A stretch of DNA of 64,000 nt from the NCBI GenBank assembly GCA_019694215.1, contig JAIBCK010000004.1, positions 1 through 64,000 of the forward strand, given 5' to 3'. The position numbers were made by a program, and so were the translations under genes. The notes beneath the pieces are model-generated. The model did no database searches and was not told the DNA's origin. It was given only the letters and a program-made list of their open reading frames with translations. Source of the DNA: Thermoflexales bacterium. Lineage in GTDB: Bacteria > Chloroflexota > Anaerolineae > J036 > Brachytrichaceae. This document shows positions 10,228 through 19,811 of the stretch, piece after piece (the stretch's first letter is position 1; each line of letters starts with the position of its first letter).

Positions 10228-13200
10228 CTAGGCCTTGGCCAGCTCCTCGTAGCGCTTCCAGTGTTCGTTGACCGCTTCCTGCGCCATCTTCATCAGTGCA
10301 TCGGCGTGCTCCGGATGGCTCTGCGCCAGAACGCGGTAGCGCTGTTCGTTGTTGGCGTAGTCCTTGAAGGCGATCTTGGCCGGGCCACTGTCGAGCTGAA
10401 GCGGGTTCTTGCCCGCCGCCCGCAGGCGCGGGTCGAAGCGATACAGCGGCCAGTAGGTCGAGTCGACCGCCAGCTTGCTCTGCTTGAGGCTCTGCACCAT
10501 GTCGATGCCGTGGGCGATGCAGGGGCTGTAGGCGATGATCAGCGCCGGCCCGTCATACGCCTCGGCTTCGGCGATGGCCTTGATGGTCTGTGCGTCGTTC
10601 GCGCCCATCGCGATCTGGGCGACGTAGATGTTGCCGTAGGCCATGGCCAGCATGCCCAGGTCCTTCTTGCGCACGGCCTTGCCCGATGCGGCGAACTTGG
10701 CCACCGCGCCGAGCGGCGTCGCCTTCGAGGCCTGGCCGCCGGTGTTGGAGTACACCTCGGTGTCCATGACCAGCACCTTGACGTTGCGGCCGCTGGCGAG
10801 CACGTGGTCGAGCCCGCCGAAGCCGATGTCGTACGCCCAACCGTCGCCGCCGACGATCCACACGCTGCGGCGGACGAGCGCGTCGGCGACGTCCAGCAGC
10901 TCGGTGGCCAACGTGGCGTTTTCATCCTTGCCCCGGGCCAGGTCGGCGAGCGTGAGCTTGAGCGCGGCGACCCGCGCGCGCTGCTCGACGATGCCCTTGT
11001 CGTTGCTCTGATCGGCCTCGAGAACGGCCTTGACGACGTCTTCGCCCAGCACCGCGCTCAGACGCCCGAGGTGCTCGACGGCGATCTCATGGTGCTTGTC
11101 GAGGGTCAGGCGCATGCCCAACCCGAACTCGGCGTTGTCCTCGAAGAGCGAGTTGCTCCAGGCCGGACCGCGCCCGGCTTTGTTCTGCGCCCAGGGTGTG
11201 GTGGGCAGGTTGCCACCGTAAATGCTCGAGCAGCCGGTGGCGTTGGCGACCACGGCGCGCTCACCGACCAGCGCCGAAATCAGGCGCAGGTAGGGCGTCT
11301 CGCCGCAGCCCGCGCACGCGCCGGAGAACTCGAACAGCGGTTGCAGCAGCTGCGCGTTCTTGACGTTGCCAAAGTTCAGGCCTTCCTCGCGCTTGATCTC
11401 GGGCAGGGTCTTGAAGAACGACCAGTTCTCCGCCTCGGGCTCGCGCAGCGGCCGCTGCTCGGCCATGTTGATTGCGCGGCGTCCGACCGCGGACTTGTCC
11501 TTGACCGGGCAGGCCTCGACGCAGACCGCACAACCTGTGCAGTCCTCCACCGCGACCTGCAGCGAGTATTTCTGATTCGGCATCTCCTTCCAGCGCGCAT
11601 CGGTGGCCTTGAAGGTTTCGGGCGCTTCGCTGAGCAGGGCACCGTCGTAGACTTTGGCGCGGATGACGGCGTGCGGGCAGACCAGCACGCACTTCCCGCA
11701 CTGGATGCACAGGTCGGGGTCCCACACCGGGATGTCCTGCGCGATGTTGCGGCGCTCCCACTGCGTCGTGCCGGTGGGGTAGGTGCCGTCGACCGGGATC
11801 GCGCTGACCGGGAGCAGGTCGCCCTCGCCGGCGATCATCGGCGCGGTCACGGCCTTGACAAAGGCCGGCGCCTCGGCCGGGACGATGGGCGGGAGCTCGG
11901 GCCCGTTGATCGGGCTGTCGGCCGGGATGGGCACCTCGACCAAGTACTCGAGCGTGCGGTCGACCGCGGCGTAGTTCTTCTGCACGACGGCTTCGCCGCG
12001 CTTGTAGTACGTCTTGCGGATGGCTTCCTTGATCTTGGCGATCGCCTCATCGCGTGGCAGCACGCCGCTGATGGCGAAGAAGCACACCTGCATCACGGTG
12101 TTGATGCGGTTGCCCATGCCGGCGTCCTCGGCGACCTTGTAGGCGTCGATGACGTAAACGCGCAGCTTCTTGTCCAGCACCTGCTTTTGCGCCCGCTTGG
12201 GCAGCCGGGCAAACAGGCTGCTGGCGTCATACGGGCTGTTGACCAGCACGACGGCACCCTGGGCCGCGGTCTCGAGCACGTTGTAGCGCTCGAAGAAGCC
12301 GAACTGGTGCACGCCAATGAAATTGGCCTTGGCGATGAGATATGGCGCACGGATGGGCTTGGGCCCGAAGCGCAGGTGCGAGACCGTGCGCGCGCCGGAC
12401 TTCTTCGAGTCATACACAAAGTAGCCCTGCGCGAAGTTGTCGGTCTCCTCGCCGATGATCTTGATCGAGTTCTTGTTCGCGCCCACGGTGCCATCGGCAC
12501 CGAGACCCCAGAACATCGCCCGCACGGTCTCGGCCGGCTCGATGTCAAACGCGGGATCGAAGGCGAGGCTGGTGAACGTGACGTCGTCGTTGATGCCAAC
12601 CGTGAAGTGGTTCTTCGGCGTGTCCTTCTTGAGCTCGTCGAAGACGGCCTTGATCATGGCCGGCGTGAACTCCTTGGAAGACAGCCCGTAGCGGCCGCCA
12701 ACCAGCGCGCGGATGCCCGCGACGCGGCCTTGCAGCGCGCCGAAGCGGGCTTCGCTGATGGCGGTGGCGATGTCCTGATACAACGGCTCACCGGCGGAGC
12801 CCGGTTCCTTGCAGCGGTCGAGGACGGCGACGGCCTTGACGGTCGGCGGCAGGGCCTGGATGAAGTGCTCGACCGAGAACGGACGGAAGAGGTGGACCTT
12901 GACCACGCCGACCTTCTCGCCCCGGGCGTTCAGATACGCAGCGGTGTCACCGACGGCCTCGGCGCCGGAGCCCATCATGACGATGACGCGGTCGGCATCC
13001 GGGGCGCCCTCATAGTCAAAGAGCTGATACTGCCGGCCGGTGATCGCGGCGAAGCGGTCCATCACGCCTTGCACGATCGTTGGCGTGGCGAGATAGAACG
13101 GATTGCTGGCTTCACGGCCCTGGAAATACATGTCCGGGTTTTGGGCCGTCCCGCGCATGACCGGATGCTCGGGGTTGAGCGCGCGGGCGCGGTGCGCGCG

Positions 13201-13806
13201 GATGAGCTTGTCATCGATCAGGGCGCGCAGGTCCTCATCGGCCAGCGGGCGGAGCTTGGTCACTTCGCTCGAGGTGCGGAAGCCGTCAAACACGTGCAGG
13301 AAGGGCACCCGGGCCTCGAGGGTGCTGGCAAACGAGATCGCGGCGAAGTCGGCGACCTCCTGGCCGGAGTTGCCGAACAGCATTCCCCAGCCCGCGCTGC
13401 GCGTCTGCATGACGTCCGAGTGATCGCCGAAAATCGAGAGGCCCTGCGCGGCCAGGGCGCGCGCGGCGACATGGAAGACCGCGCTGGTCAGCTCGCCTGC
13501 GATCTTGTGCATGTTCGGGATCATCAGCAGCAGGCCCTGGCTGGAGGTGAACGTGGTTGCCAGGGCGCCAGTCTGCAGGGCACCGTGCACGGCCCCGGCC
13601 GCGCCGCCTTCCGACTGCATCTCCTGGACGACGGGAACCGTGCCCCACAGATTCTTCTTTCCGGCGCTCATCCACTGATCAGACATCTCACTCATCCCGG
13701 AGGAGGGCGTGATGGGATAAATCGCAATGACTTCGCTGCAACGATAGGCGACCGACGCGGCGGCCTCGTTGCCTTCAAGGGTGACATACGGGCGTAGATT
13801 TGCCAT
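10228..13806 (-). CDS. nifJ: Pyruvate:ferredoxin (flavodoxin) oxidoreductase
   Basis: A single-chain PFOR of about 1192 residues from the ATG at 13806; a longer frame to 14055 adds low-complexity sequence and is not used. Early motifs are 'YPITPSSGMSEMSDQW' and, in the gamma-like domain, 'GLGADGTVGANKNSIKII'. Two ferredoxin motifs (CIQCGKCVLVCPHAVI and CTGCAVCVEACP) follow at about residues 690-760. The TPP domain shows 'CAGCGETPYLRL', GGDGWAYDIG and 'DTEVYSNTGGQASKATP'. It converts pyruvate and CoA to acetyl-CoA, CO2 and reduced ferredoxin. It is the first gene of the unit that ends with malic enzyme, opposite to uspA. Confidence 0.96.
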   Translation of the reverse strand: MANLRPYVTLEGNEAAASVAYRCSEVIAIYPITPSSGMSEMSDQWMSAGKKNLWGTVPVVQEMQSEGGAAGAVHGALQTGALATTFTSSQGLLLMIPNMHKIAGELTSAVFHVAARALAAQGLSIFGDHSDVMQTRSAGWGMLFGNSGQEVADFAAISFASTLEARVPFLHVFDGFRTSSEVTKLRPLADEDLRALIDDKLIRAHRARALNPEHPVMRGTAQNPDMYFQGREASNPFYLATPTIVQGVMDRFAAITGRQYQLFDYEGAPDADRVIVMMGSGAEAVGDTAAYLNARGEKVGVVKVHLFRPFSVEHFIQALPPTVKAVAVLDRCKEPGSAGEPLYQDIATAISEARFGALQGRVAGIRALVGGRYGLSSKEFTPAMIKAVFDELKKDTPKNHFTVGINDDVTFTSLAFDPAFDIEPAETVRAMFWGLGADGTVGANKNSIKIIGEETDNFAQGYFVYDSKKSGARTVSHLRFGPKPIRAPYLIAKANFIGVHQFGFFERYNVLETAAQGAVVLVNSPYDASSLFARLPKRAQKQVLDKKLRVYVIDAYKVAEDAGMGNRINTVMQVCFFAISGVLPRDEAIAKIKEAIRKTYYKRGEAVVQKNYAAVDRTLEYLVEVPIPADSPINGPELPPIVPAEAPAFVKAVTAPMIAGEGDLLPVSAIPVDGTYPTGTTQWERRNIAQDIPVWDPDLCIQCGKCVLVCPHAVIRAKVYDGALLSEAPETFKATDARWKEMPNQKYSLQVAVEDCTGCAVCVEACPVKDKSAVGRRAINMAEQRPLREPEAENWSFFKTLPEIKREEGLNFGNVKNAQLLQPLFEFSGACAGCGETPYLRLISALVGERAVVANATGCSSIYGGNLPTTPWAQNKAGRGPAWSNSLFEDNAEFGLGMRLTLDKHHEIAVEHLGRLSAVLGEDVVKAVLEADQSNDKGIVEQRARVAALKLTLADLARGKDENATLATELLDVADALVRRSVWIVGGDGWAYDIGFGGLDHVLASGRNVKVLVMDTEVYSNTGGQASKATPLGAVAKFAASGKAVRKKDLGMLAMAYGNIYVAQIAMGANDAQTIKAIAEAEAYDGPALIIAYSPCIAHGIDMVQSLKQSKLAVDSTYWPLYRFDPRLRAAGKNPLQLDSGPAKIAFKDYANNEQRYRVLAQSHPEHADALMKMAQEAVNEHWKRYEELAKA

Positions 13807-14048
13807 GTGTATGGTTTTACGCCAACCGGCCCCCTGTGGCCTCCCCTGCTTGGCTAGCCTGCGCCTGTCCAGCCGGCTAGCTGCCGGAGCCCCGTTCCCC
13901 CGGATTTCCCCCCCGAGCGCCCCGGCGATGGCGACGGGGGGCCACCCGGCCAGCCCGACCTCGGTCACCGGACGGAAGACAGGGGTCGGGGGAACCTGTA
14001 GATTGGGGTTGTCTGCTGGAGCAGGGCCGGCAGCCCCGGAGGTCAAAC
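13807..14048. promoter_or_regulatory. Divergent intergenic region between nifJ and uspA
   Basis: This 242-nt spacer must hold the promoters of both the nifJ-hox-maeB unit and uspA. It contains the short hairpin CCGGC-N5-GCCGG (13873-13887) and a palindromic GGCTAGCC near 13853. No convincing -35/-10 pair was found. The nifJ ATG has no clear ribosome site; only a TAAAAC-like stretch lies close upstream. Confidence 0.5.
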
Positions 14049-14498
14049 ATGACAACCATGACGATCAAGCGAATCTTGGTGCCGCTCGACGGCTCGCGCG
14101 CGGCAGAGGGCGCACTCGTTCAGGCCCGCATGCTGGCGCGAATGAACCAGGCCGAAATCACGTTGCTGCGGGTGGTGGCGGCCGGGGCCGTCATACACCC
14201 GACCGCCGACGGGCAGCTGCATGCCGTGCACGAGGACGCCCATGCCGCTGAGTATCTGGAGACGGTGGCGGCCGGCCTGTCCGCCGAGCGCATCGCCTGC
14301 GAGCGCCTGATCGTACACGGCAAACCGGCCCCGGCCATCCTCCAGGTTGCCCGCGACCTGCCTGCCGACCTGATTGTTATGTCATCGCAGGGACGGAATG
14401 CCGTGCAGCGCGCTTTGATCGGCAGCGTGACCGATGGGGTGATCCGGCACGGCGGGACGCCCGTGTTGGTGACGCACCCCGAACCCGCGCGCGGCTAA
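14049..14498 (+). CDS. Universal stress protein, UspA family
   Basis: A 149-residue single-domain Usp. It begins 'IKRILVPLDGSRAAEGAL' and ends with 'DLIVMSSQGRNAVQRALIGS', the region that binds ATP in ATP-type Usps. The second Gly of the usual G-x2-G-x9-G(S/T) motif is replaced here (GRNA), so ATP binding is uncertain. GGAGG stands 6 nt before the ATG. It is divergent from nifJ and may respond to the same anaerobic or energy signals; that link is inferred from position only. Its last 4 nt overlap the convergent TauE gene. Confidence 0.88.
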   Translation: MTTMTIKRILVPLDGSRAAEGALVQARMLARMNQAEITLLRVVAAGAVIHPTADGQLHAVHEDAHAAEYLETVAAGLSAERIACERLIVHGKPAPAILQVARDLPADLIVMSSQGRNAVQRALIGSVTDGVIRHGGTPVLVTHPEPARG

Positions 14499-15268
14499 AT
14501 CCCGAGGATGAGCTTGAGGGCGGCCGCCGCGGACAGAACGAGCACGATCAGCGTGAAGGCGCGCTGGGGCAGGCGGCCCAGCGCCCAGCGGCCCGCCGCG
14601 CCGCCGATGCCGACGACGGGCACCAGGGCAAGGCAGAAGGTCAGCCCCGCCGCGGTAAAGAAGGGCTGGTCTGGCGCGAGCGCGGTCAACGCAAGGTAGA
14701 TCGGGATTTTCAGCGCGTTGAAGATGAAGTAGAACCACGCCGAGGAGCCCATGAAGGCGCGCTTTTCGAGCCTCAGACCAGACATGTAGATCTGCATGAT
14801 CGGCCCGGCCGCGTTGGAGATCAGGGTGGCAAAACCGGCCAGCGTGCCGGCCAGGTGGGTGCCAAGGGCGGTGTGAGGGGCCAGCAAATCCGGGAAGCGC
14901 AACCGCAGCAGGTGCAGGCCCACCATCAGCAACACCATCCAGCCGATGATGACGCCGATCTGATCCCGCGCGCTGGGTTGGGAATTCAGCACGAGGAAGG
15001 CGGTGATGCCCACCCCGAACCCGATCAAGACCGAGGGGGCAAGGCGGGCCAGCGTTGGCCAGTGCGCGTTTCGGCGATACAGCAGCAGGGCGAGGACATC
15101 GCCAGCGAGGAGCAGGGGCAGGGTGGCACCCAGCGAGGCCCGGCCCGGAAAGAGCGCCGCGATGACTGGGATGGCCAGGATGCCGAGCCCCGGCACGCCG
15201 GTCTTGGAGAAGCCAATGATGAAGGCGGCCAGCGCGCCGATCAGGAGTTGTTCCAGGGGCAGTGGCAC
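14495..15268 (-). CDS. TauE/SafE family sulfite/anion exporter-like permease
   Basis: A 257-residue membrane protein with about eight hydrophobic helices. The start 'LEQLLIGALAAFIIGFSKTGVPGLGIL' and the repeat-like 'LAGTLAGFATLISNAAGP' are typical of TauE/SafE (DUF81). Members export sulfite, sulfoacetate or other organic anions; the substrate here cannot be told. Translation starts at GTG with an AGGA upstream. It begins 9 nt after the stop of the glycosyltransferase gene on the same strand, so the two may be co-transcribed. It converges on uspA with a 4-nt overlap. Confidence 0.87.
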   Translation of the reverse strand: MPLPLEQLLIGALAAFIIGFSKTGVPGLGILAIPVIAALFPGRASLGATLPLLLAGDVLALLLYRRNAHWPTLARLAPSVLIGFGVGITAFLVLNSQPSARDQIGVIIGWMVLLMVGLHLLRLRFPDLLAPHTALGTHLAGTLAGFATLISNAAGPIMQIYMSGLRLEKRAFMGSSAWFYFIFNALKIPIYLALTALAPDQPFFTAAGLTFCLALVPVVGIGGAAGRWALGRLPQRAFTLIVLVLSAAAALKLILGI

Positions 15269-15277
15269 GGTGTGATC

Positions 15278-18187
15278 CTATCGCCCAACGTTCGGAACGA
15301 AGGTGTGATACGCGTCCATCGGTTTGAGCGTGAAGGTGAACAGGTCGATGAGATCGTGTTGGGCAGGGGTGCCACCCACCCGGGCCGGCCAGCGCGTCAG
15401 GTCGGCGCGGCGGTAGGCGCCCAGCAGGACGCGATAGTCGCCGGCAGGCAGATCGCGCGGGATGGGTACGGCAAACGACTGGTCAAGGCCCTCGCCGGCG
15501 CGGTAGCTCAGTGTGCTGCGCGCGCCGTCCAACGGATCGAGATCACGTTGCGCAACCATGCGACCCGAGGCGTCCAGAATGTGGATAAAGAGGGCGGCGG
15601 CCTCGGTCGGGGCGGCATCGGCGACGAATCCGACACGCAAGGACATTGTCGCGCCGCGCCCGGGTGGGTCGCCCGGGGTGTAGCCGAGCACCGAGAAGGG
15701 TCCAAGGGTGGCATTCAAGGGTTGTGCGGATGGGGTCGGGCGCGGGCTGCGTGGCCGCTCCTCGATGGTGAGGAAGCCCAGTGTTCCGCCTCCCAGGCGC
15801 TGACCGTTGCGGGTGCGGGTCAGGGTGAGCCGATACTGGCCGGCGACCACGTTCTGTGGCACGCGCAACGTGACCTGGTCGCGGTAGAGCTCGCCGGGCG
15901 TCCACGCGCCCACAGCCGCGGCGGGGTCGCCCGACTCTCGCGTGACCGTGACCATTGCGCCGCCGATGAGCGGTTCGAGGCTGACCTCGTTGTGCCAGAG
16001 GGCGAGCCCCGGCTGCTCGGGTCGCCACAGCAGCCCAACGGGCAGGGGTTCGCCGGGATACACGGCGGGCGAGTAGATCGCGCGGACCAGGCTGATCTCG
16101 TCCTCGCGCCACAGCAATTGAGTGCGCGTGTCGACGATGCCAGATGCCGTCTGAATCGTGGCCATTGGCGGATAGCGCAGGTTGACTTCAGGCGTTTGAG
16201 GCGGCCAGTTGGCCACGCGCAGCGTCGACGCCACCAGCTCCGCGGGCAGCACCGTGTCGAGCATGACGTGGGTGGCGCCCGGTGCGTCGTATTCCACGCC
16301 GAGCTGGACGCGGTAGTCGCGCCGGGGCAGGCCCACGGGCAGCGGCACGCTGTAGTCCTGACGCCACAGACGACCGGTCGTCCACGTGGCCGGTGTGGCC
16401 GGGACCACCATCGTCTGCGACCAATCCAACCAACCCTCAAGATGGCTCGACACGCGCAGCGTGATGGCTCGCGCGGGGAGCGGGCCGTCCAGCCGCCGCC
16501 AGTACACCGACAGCGTCACGGACGGGTTGGCGGCGTACGGGCTGCCGGGCTTCAAGGCGAAGCCCGCCACCTGCGCGGCCACACCGGGAATGCTGTCTCT
16601 CGTCACCGACAACGTTTGCGCCGGCAGCACATCGACGACCTCTGGGTGCGGATCGAGGGCGAAGAGGCGCAGGTCGAGCCCGCGCGACGCAAAACGCTGA
16701 TCGTCAACGATCAGCATGTCACGCAGCCAGGTCGCGCCTTCGGAGACGGCGATCTCCTTGCCCGCCTGGCTGACAAACCAGATCCGGTTTGCGCCTGCGA
16801 GCACGGCCGTCAGCGGGTTGGTTTCCTGCCGCGACAGTTGTGCGGTTGATACCGTCTCGAACGGCGCTGCCCCGGCGTAGGAGCTGAGCGACGGCGTCGC
16901 CGCTGCCGGATCGGAGAGCAGCACGTCGCCGGGTTGCCAGTGGTCGCGCAGGTAGTGGCCCATCGAGCGCCAGTCGTCCTGCGAGCGCGGTTGCGGCGGG
17001 TCATCGGCGGCAATGCCAATCCCTTGTGCCACCAGGAGCGCAAACGCTGGCAGCAGGCCGGGCAATGCCACTCTGGCGTGGGGCTGGATGCGCCGCAGCT
17101 GCCGCAATCCGCCTTCTGCAACGCGCACGCAAACGTGCGCGGTCCCGATCAGGATGGGCGGGACGACCAGGATGAGGTGCCGCAGGCCCTGGAAGTTCGG
17201 CCGAAAGAAGGATGCGCCATACCAGACCAGGATGGGGACGAATGTCGATACGCCGAGCAGCGTGATGGCCAATCGCTCGTGCCGATCCCGTCTTCGCAAC
17301 GCGATCACGGTCAGGCCACCCACCGACACCGTGATGATCACCCACGCAACGAGAGTCTGGCCGGGACCTGAAAAATTCAGCCCGAAGAAGGGGCTGCCAA
17401 ACAGGGTCTCCAGGATGACCGACAGCGGGACAAAGTAGAAGTCCAGTTCCTGGCGGCTCTGCACACGGGCGAACAGCTCGGAGACATTCGTGCCGATGAT
17501 GATCGCTGCGACCCCCAGTGCGACGATGATGGCGGGCAACCAGAAGTCGCGATTGAGGGTGGATCGGGCGCCAAGCCACCTTCCGCGGCGCATGTACACC
17601 AACCAGAGGATCATCAGGGCGTGTCCGGCGGCCAGGCCGATAAACGAATAATGTGTGAGCAGGCCGACCACGATGGAGATCGAGCCCAGGAGCGCGCGGC
17701 GCAGGCTGTGGCGCTCAAGTGCGCTGAAAAGCAAATAAGCAGCGGCAACCGCGACCAGGGGAACGAGGGCATACATGCGCAGCTCATCGCTGTACCAGAT
17801 CAAGGCCGGGCTGAGGGTGAAGAATGCAGCCGCCAACAGGCCGGTGCGGCGGCCGAACATTCGCACGGAGGTGGCATAGGCCACTGGAATGGCAAGGGTG
17901 CCAAACAGCGCGGACAGCAGTTTGAGGCCGAACTCGCTTCGTCCCGCCGGCTCCATCCACAGCTTGAGCAGGGCAAAGAAGAGCTGAGGGTGCGGATCGT
18001 TCACGACGCCAAAAGGCATCGCGACCTGGTTGCGCAGCGTGAGCGTCCATTCGCTCATTACCCGGTAGAGGGTGTACGACTCGTCGCCCCACATGCTTCG
18101 CCCCGTGAGGTCGAGCACGCGCAGGCCAAAGCCGAACAAGACAAGCAGCGCCACGAGCGGCTGCATCGACCGAGGACGAGAACGCAT
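15278..18187 (-). CDS. GT39-like membrane glycosyltransferase with C-terminal beta-rich domains
   Basis: About 969 residues from the ATG at 18187; an alternative ATG at 18244 adds 19 residues and has a GAGG upstream. The N-terminal half is a GT-C multi-spanning domain of the ArnT/PMT type. It has the acidic loop motif 'MWGDESYTLYRVM', then 'DPHPQLFFALLKLW' and 'LSPALIWYSDELRMYAL'. From about residue 430 the protein is soluble and beta-rich, with repeated segments such as 'PARAITLRVSSHLEGW' and 'AGQYRLTLTRTRNGQRLGG'. It probably moves a lipid-linked sugar onto an envelope acceptor. This bipartite layout is common in Chloroflexota, but the acceptor is unknown. Confidence 0.82.
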   Translation of the reverse strand: MRSRPRSMQPLVALLVLFGFGLRVLDLTGRSMWGDESYTLYRVMSEWTLTLRNQVAMPFGVVNDPHPQLFFALLKLWMEPAGRSEFGLKLLSALFGTLAIPVAYATSVRMFGRRTGLLAAAFFTLSPALIWYSDELRMYALVPLVAVAAAYLLFSALERHSLRRALLGSISIVVGLLTHYSFIGLAAGHALMILWLVYMRRGRWLGARSTLNRDFWLPAIIVALGVAAIIIGTNVSELFARVQSRQELDFYFVPLSVILETLFGSPFFGLNFSGPGQTLVAWVIITVSVGGLTVIALRRRDRHERLAITLLGVSTFVPILVWYGASFFRPNFQGLRHLILVVPPILIGTAHVCVRVAEGGLRQLRRIQPHARVALPGLLPAFALLVAQGIGIAADDPPQPRSQDDWRSMGHYLRDHWQPGDVLLSDPAAATPSLSSYAGAAPFETVSTAQLSRQETNPLTAVLAGANRIWFVSQAGKEIAVSEGATWLRDMLIVDDQRFASRGLDLRLFALDPHPEVVDVLPAQTLSVTRDSIPGVAAQVAGFALKPGSPYAANPSVTLSVYWRRLDGPLPARAITLRVSSHLEGWLDWSQTMVVPATPATWTTGRLWRQDYSVPLPVGLPRRDYRVQLGVEYDAPGATHVMLDTVLPAELVASTLRVANWPPQTPEVNLRYPPMATIQTASGIVDTRTQLLWREDEISLVRAIYSPAVYPGEPLPVGLLWRPEQPGLALWHNEVSLEPLIGGAMVTVTRESGDPAAAVGAWTPGELYRDQVTLRVPQNVVAGQYRLTLTRTRNGQRLGGGTLGFLTIEERPRSPRPTPSAQPLNATLGPFSVLGYTPGDPPGRGATMSLRVGFVADAAPTEAAALFIHILDASGRMVAQRDLDPLDGARSTLSYRAGEGLDQSFAVPIPRDLPAGDYRVLLGAYRRADLTRWPARVGGTPAQHDLIDLFTFTLKPMDAYHTFVPNVGR

Positions 18188-18255
18188 TGAAGAAAAAAGT
18201 ATCTCACATGCCGAATGCGCGTGGCATACTTCACCGTTCGCCATAACTTGCCCTC

Positions 18256-19140
18256 ATGCAAACGACTCCCGGTGCGCCCATCACCACGCCGTTCATCCTG
18301 TGCGACAACCTCGTCAAGGTGCACAAGGTGGCCGGGCTCGAAGTGGTCGCGCTGCAGGGGCTGGACCTGAGCGTCGCGCGGGGCGAGGTCGTTGGCATCG
18401 TCGGGAGCAGCGGGAGCGGCAAGTCCACGCTGCTCAGCATCCTCGGCGGGCTCGATCATCCGACCGCCGGCCGCGCGCAGGTGGATGGCCGTGACCTGCT
18501 CAAGATGAGCGACGCCGACATGACCCGCTATCGCCGCGAAAAGGTGGGCTTTGTCTGGCAGCAGGGCGGGCGCAACCTTGTGCCATATCTCGATGCGCAG
18601 CAGAACGTCGAGCTGCCCATGTTGCTCGCAGGCCGCGCGCCGCGGCTGGCGCGCGCGCGCGCGCAGATGCTGCTCGAACGGGTTGGGCTGGCCGATCGAC
18701 GCCGGCACCGCATGTTAGCACTTTCAGGCGGCGAACAGCAGCGCGTCGCCATTGCGATTGCGCTGGCCAATGCCCCACCGCTGCTGCTCGCCGATGAGCC
18801 CACGGGCGAGCTCGACAGCGTCACTGCCGAGGCGATCTTTCGCACCTTCCGCGAGGTGCGCGATGAGTTGGGCGTGACCGTGGTGATTGTCAGCCATGAC
18901 CGCGAGCTGGCGCGTCAGGTCGACCGCGTGCTGGGCATCCAGGATGGCAAGGTCGCCACCGAGACCACCGCGGCGGCTTCACACGAGGTGCGCGCGATGC
19001 TCGACTCGGCCGGCCGTCTGCAGATCCCGAAGGCGCTGCGCGAGCGCTACGGGGTGGGGACGCGGGTCATCCTCGAACCCACCGATGACGGCCTGATCAT
19101 CCGCCCGGTCGACCCCGCGCAAAACGGCGAAAAACGCTAA
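18256..19140 (+). CDS. ABC transporter ATPase fused to a SpoVT/AbrB-like domain
   Basis: A 294-residue protein. Residues about 13-235 are a MacB/LolD-type ATPase with Walker A GSSGSGKSTL, signature 'LSGGEQQRVAIAIALA', Walker B LLLADEPTGELD and the H-loop VIVSHDRE. After a short linker, residues about 248-286 read as a swapped-hairpin AbrB domain (DSAGRLQIPKALRERYG, then DDGLIIRP), as in MazE-type antitoxins. That domain usually binds DNA or mediates dimerisation and is unexpected at the end of an ABC ATPase. It converges with the MacB-like ATPase gene, overlapping by 4 nt, and may serve the same FtsX permease. No ribosome site is obvious. The run (GC)8 lies at about 18649-18664. Confidence 0.88.
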   Translation: MQTTPGAPITTPFILCDNLVKVHKVAGLEVVALQGLDLSVARGEVVGIVGSSGSGKSTLLSILGGLDHPTAGRAQVDGRDLLKMSDADMTRYRREKVGFVWQQGGRNLVPYLDAQQNVELPMLLAGRAPRLARARAQMLLERVGLADRRRHRMLALSGGEQQRVAIAIALANAPPLLLADEPTGELDSVTAEAIFRTFREVRDELGVTVVIVSHDRELARQVDRVLGIQDGKVATETTAAASHEVRAMLDSAGRLQIPKALRERYGVGTRVILEPTDDGLIIRPVDPAQNGEKR

Positions 19141-19811
19141 CCAACCAGCTGCCCGTCGCGCATTTCGACCACCTGATCGCAATACGACAGCGCCAGGGGG
19201 TCGTGGCTGGACATGATCAGGGTGACCCCCGGCTCGTGGGCGACCTCGCGCAGCAGCGTCAGGATGTCGCGGCTGGTCGCTGTGTCGAGTTCGCCGGTTG
19301 GCTCATCCGCGAGAAGCAGGCGTGGCGCGTTGGCCAGCGCCCGCGCGATGGCGACCCGCTGCTGTTGGCCGCCGCTCATCTCGGCCGGGCGGTGATCGAC
19401 CCACTTCGAGAGGCCCACCCGGTCCAGACAGGCCAGCGCGCGCCGACGACGGTCGGGGTGCCCGGCGATGCGCAACGGCAGCTCGACGTTTTCGAAGGCC
19501 GAGAGTGTGGGGAGCAGCGCGAAGGCCTGAAAGACAAAGCCCACCCGCGCCAGCCGCCAGCGCGTGCGGGCCGGCTCGCGCAGCCCGACCACATCCTCGC
19601 CGAGGCAGGTGATGGTGCCGGCGGTTGGCGCGTCGATGCCGCCGATGCAGTTGAGCAGCGTGGTCTTCCCACTGCCCGAGCGGCCCCTGACGCCCAGCCA
19701 CACCCCGGTCGGGATGTCGGCGCTGACGCCGCGCAGGGCACGCACGGTGCCATAGCGGCGCTCGACGTTGCGCAGCGCCACGGCGATGGGTGGTGAAACA
19801 ACGTTGGTCAT
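19137..19811 (-). CDS. ABC transporter ATP-binding protein, MacB/LolD type
   Basis: A 224-residue ATPase from the ATG at 19811, which overlaps the permease stop by ATGA; a longer frame to 19931 would run into the permease. Visible motifs are Walker A 'GRSGSGKTTLLNCIGG', signature MSGGQQQRVAIARALA, Walker B LLLADEPTGELD and the H-loop MSSHDP. It would power the FtsX-type permease just upstream, with the HlyD-like lipoprotein as adaptor. The three genes are tightly packed (overlap, then a 3-nt gap), giving a MacAB-like complete exporter. Confidence 0.93.
   Translation of the reverse strand: MTNVVSPPIAVALRNVERRYGTVRALRGVSADIPTGVWLGVRGRSGSGKTTLLNCIGGIDAPTAGTITCLGEDVVGLREPARTRWRLARVGFVFQAFALLPTLSAFENVELPLRIAGHPDRRRRALACLDRVGLSKWVDHRPAEMSGGQQQRVAIARALANAPRLLLADEPTGELDTATSRDILTLLREVAHEPGVTLIMSSHDPLALSYCDQVVEMRDGQLVG

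Noticed and set aside
10261-13797. An open frame of about 1178 codons antisense to nifJ
   Set aside because: High GC leaves the opposite frame free of stops; the product is low in family features and rich in Ala/Asp/Val/His. The nifJ reading on the other strand has every expected motif.
13807-14055. N-terminal extension of nifJ to 14055
   Set aside because: The extra 83 residues are low-complexity and unlike any PFOR N-terminus; the family start aligns with the ATG at 13806.
18649-18664. (GC)8 alternating run that could form Z-DNA
   Set aside because: It encodes part of an Ala-Arg repeat in the ABC ATPase and is expected from codon use at this GC content.
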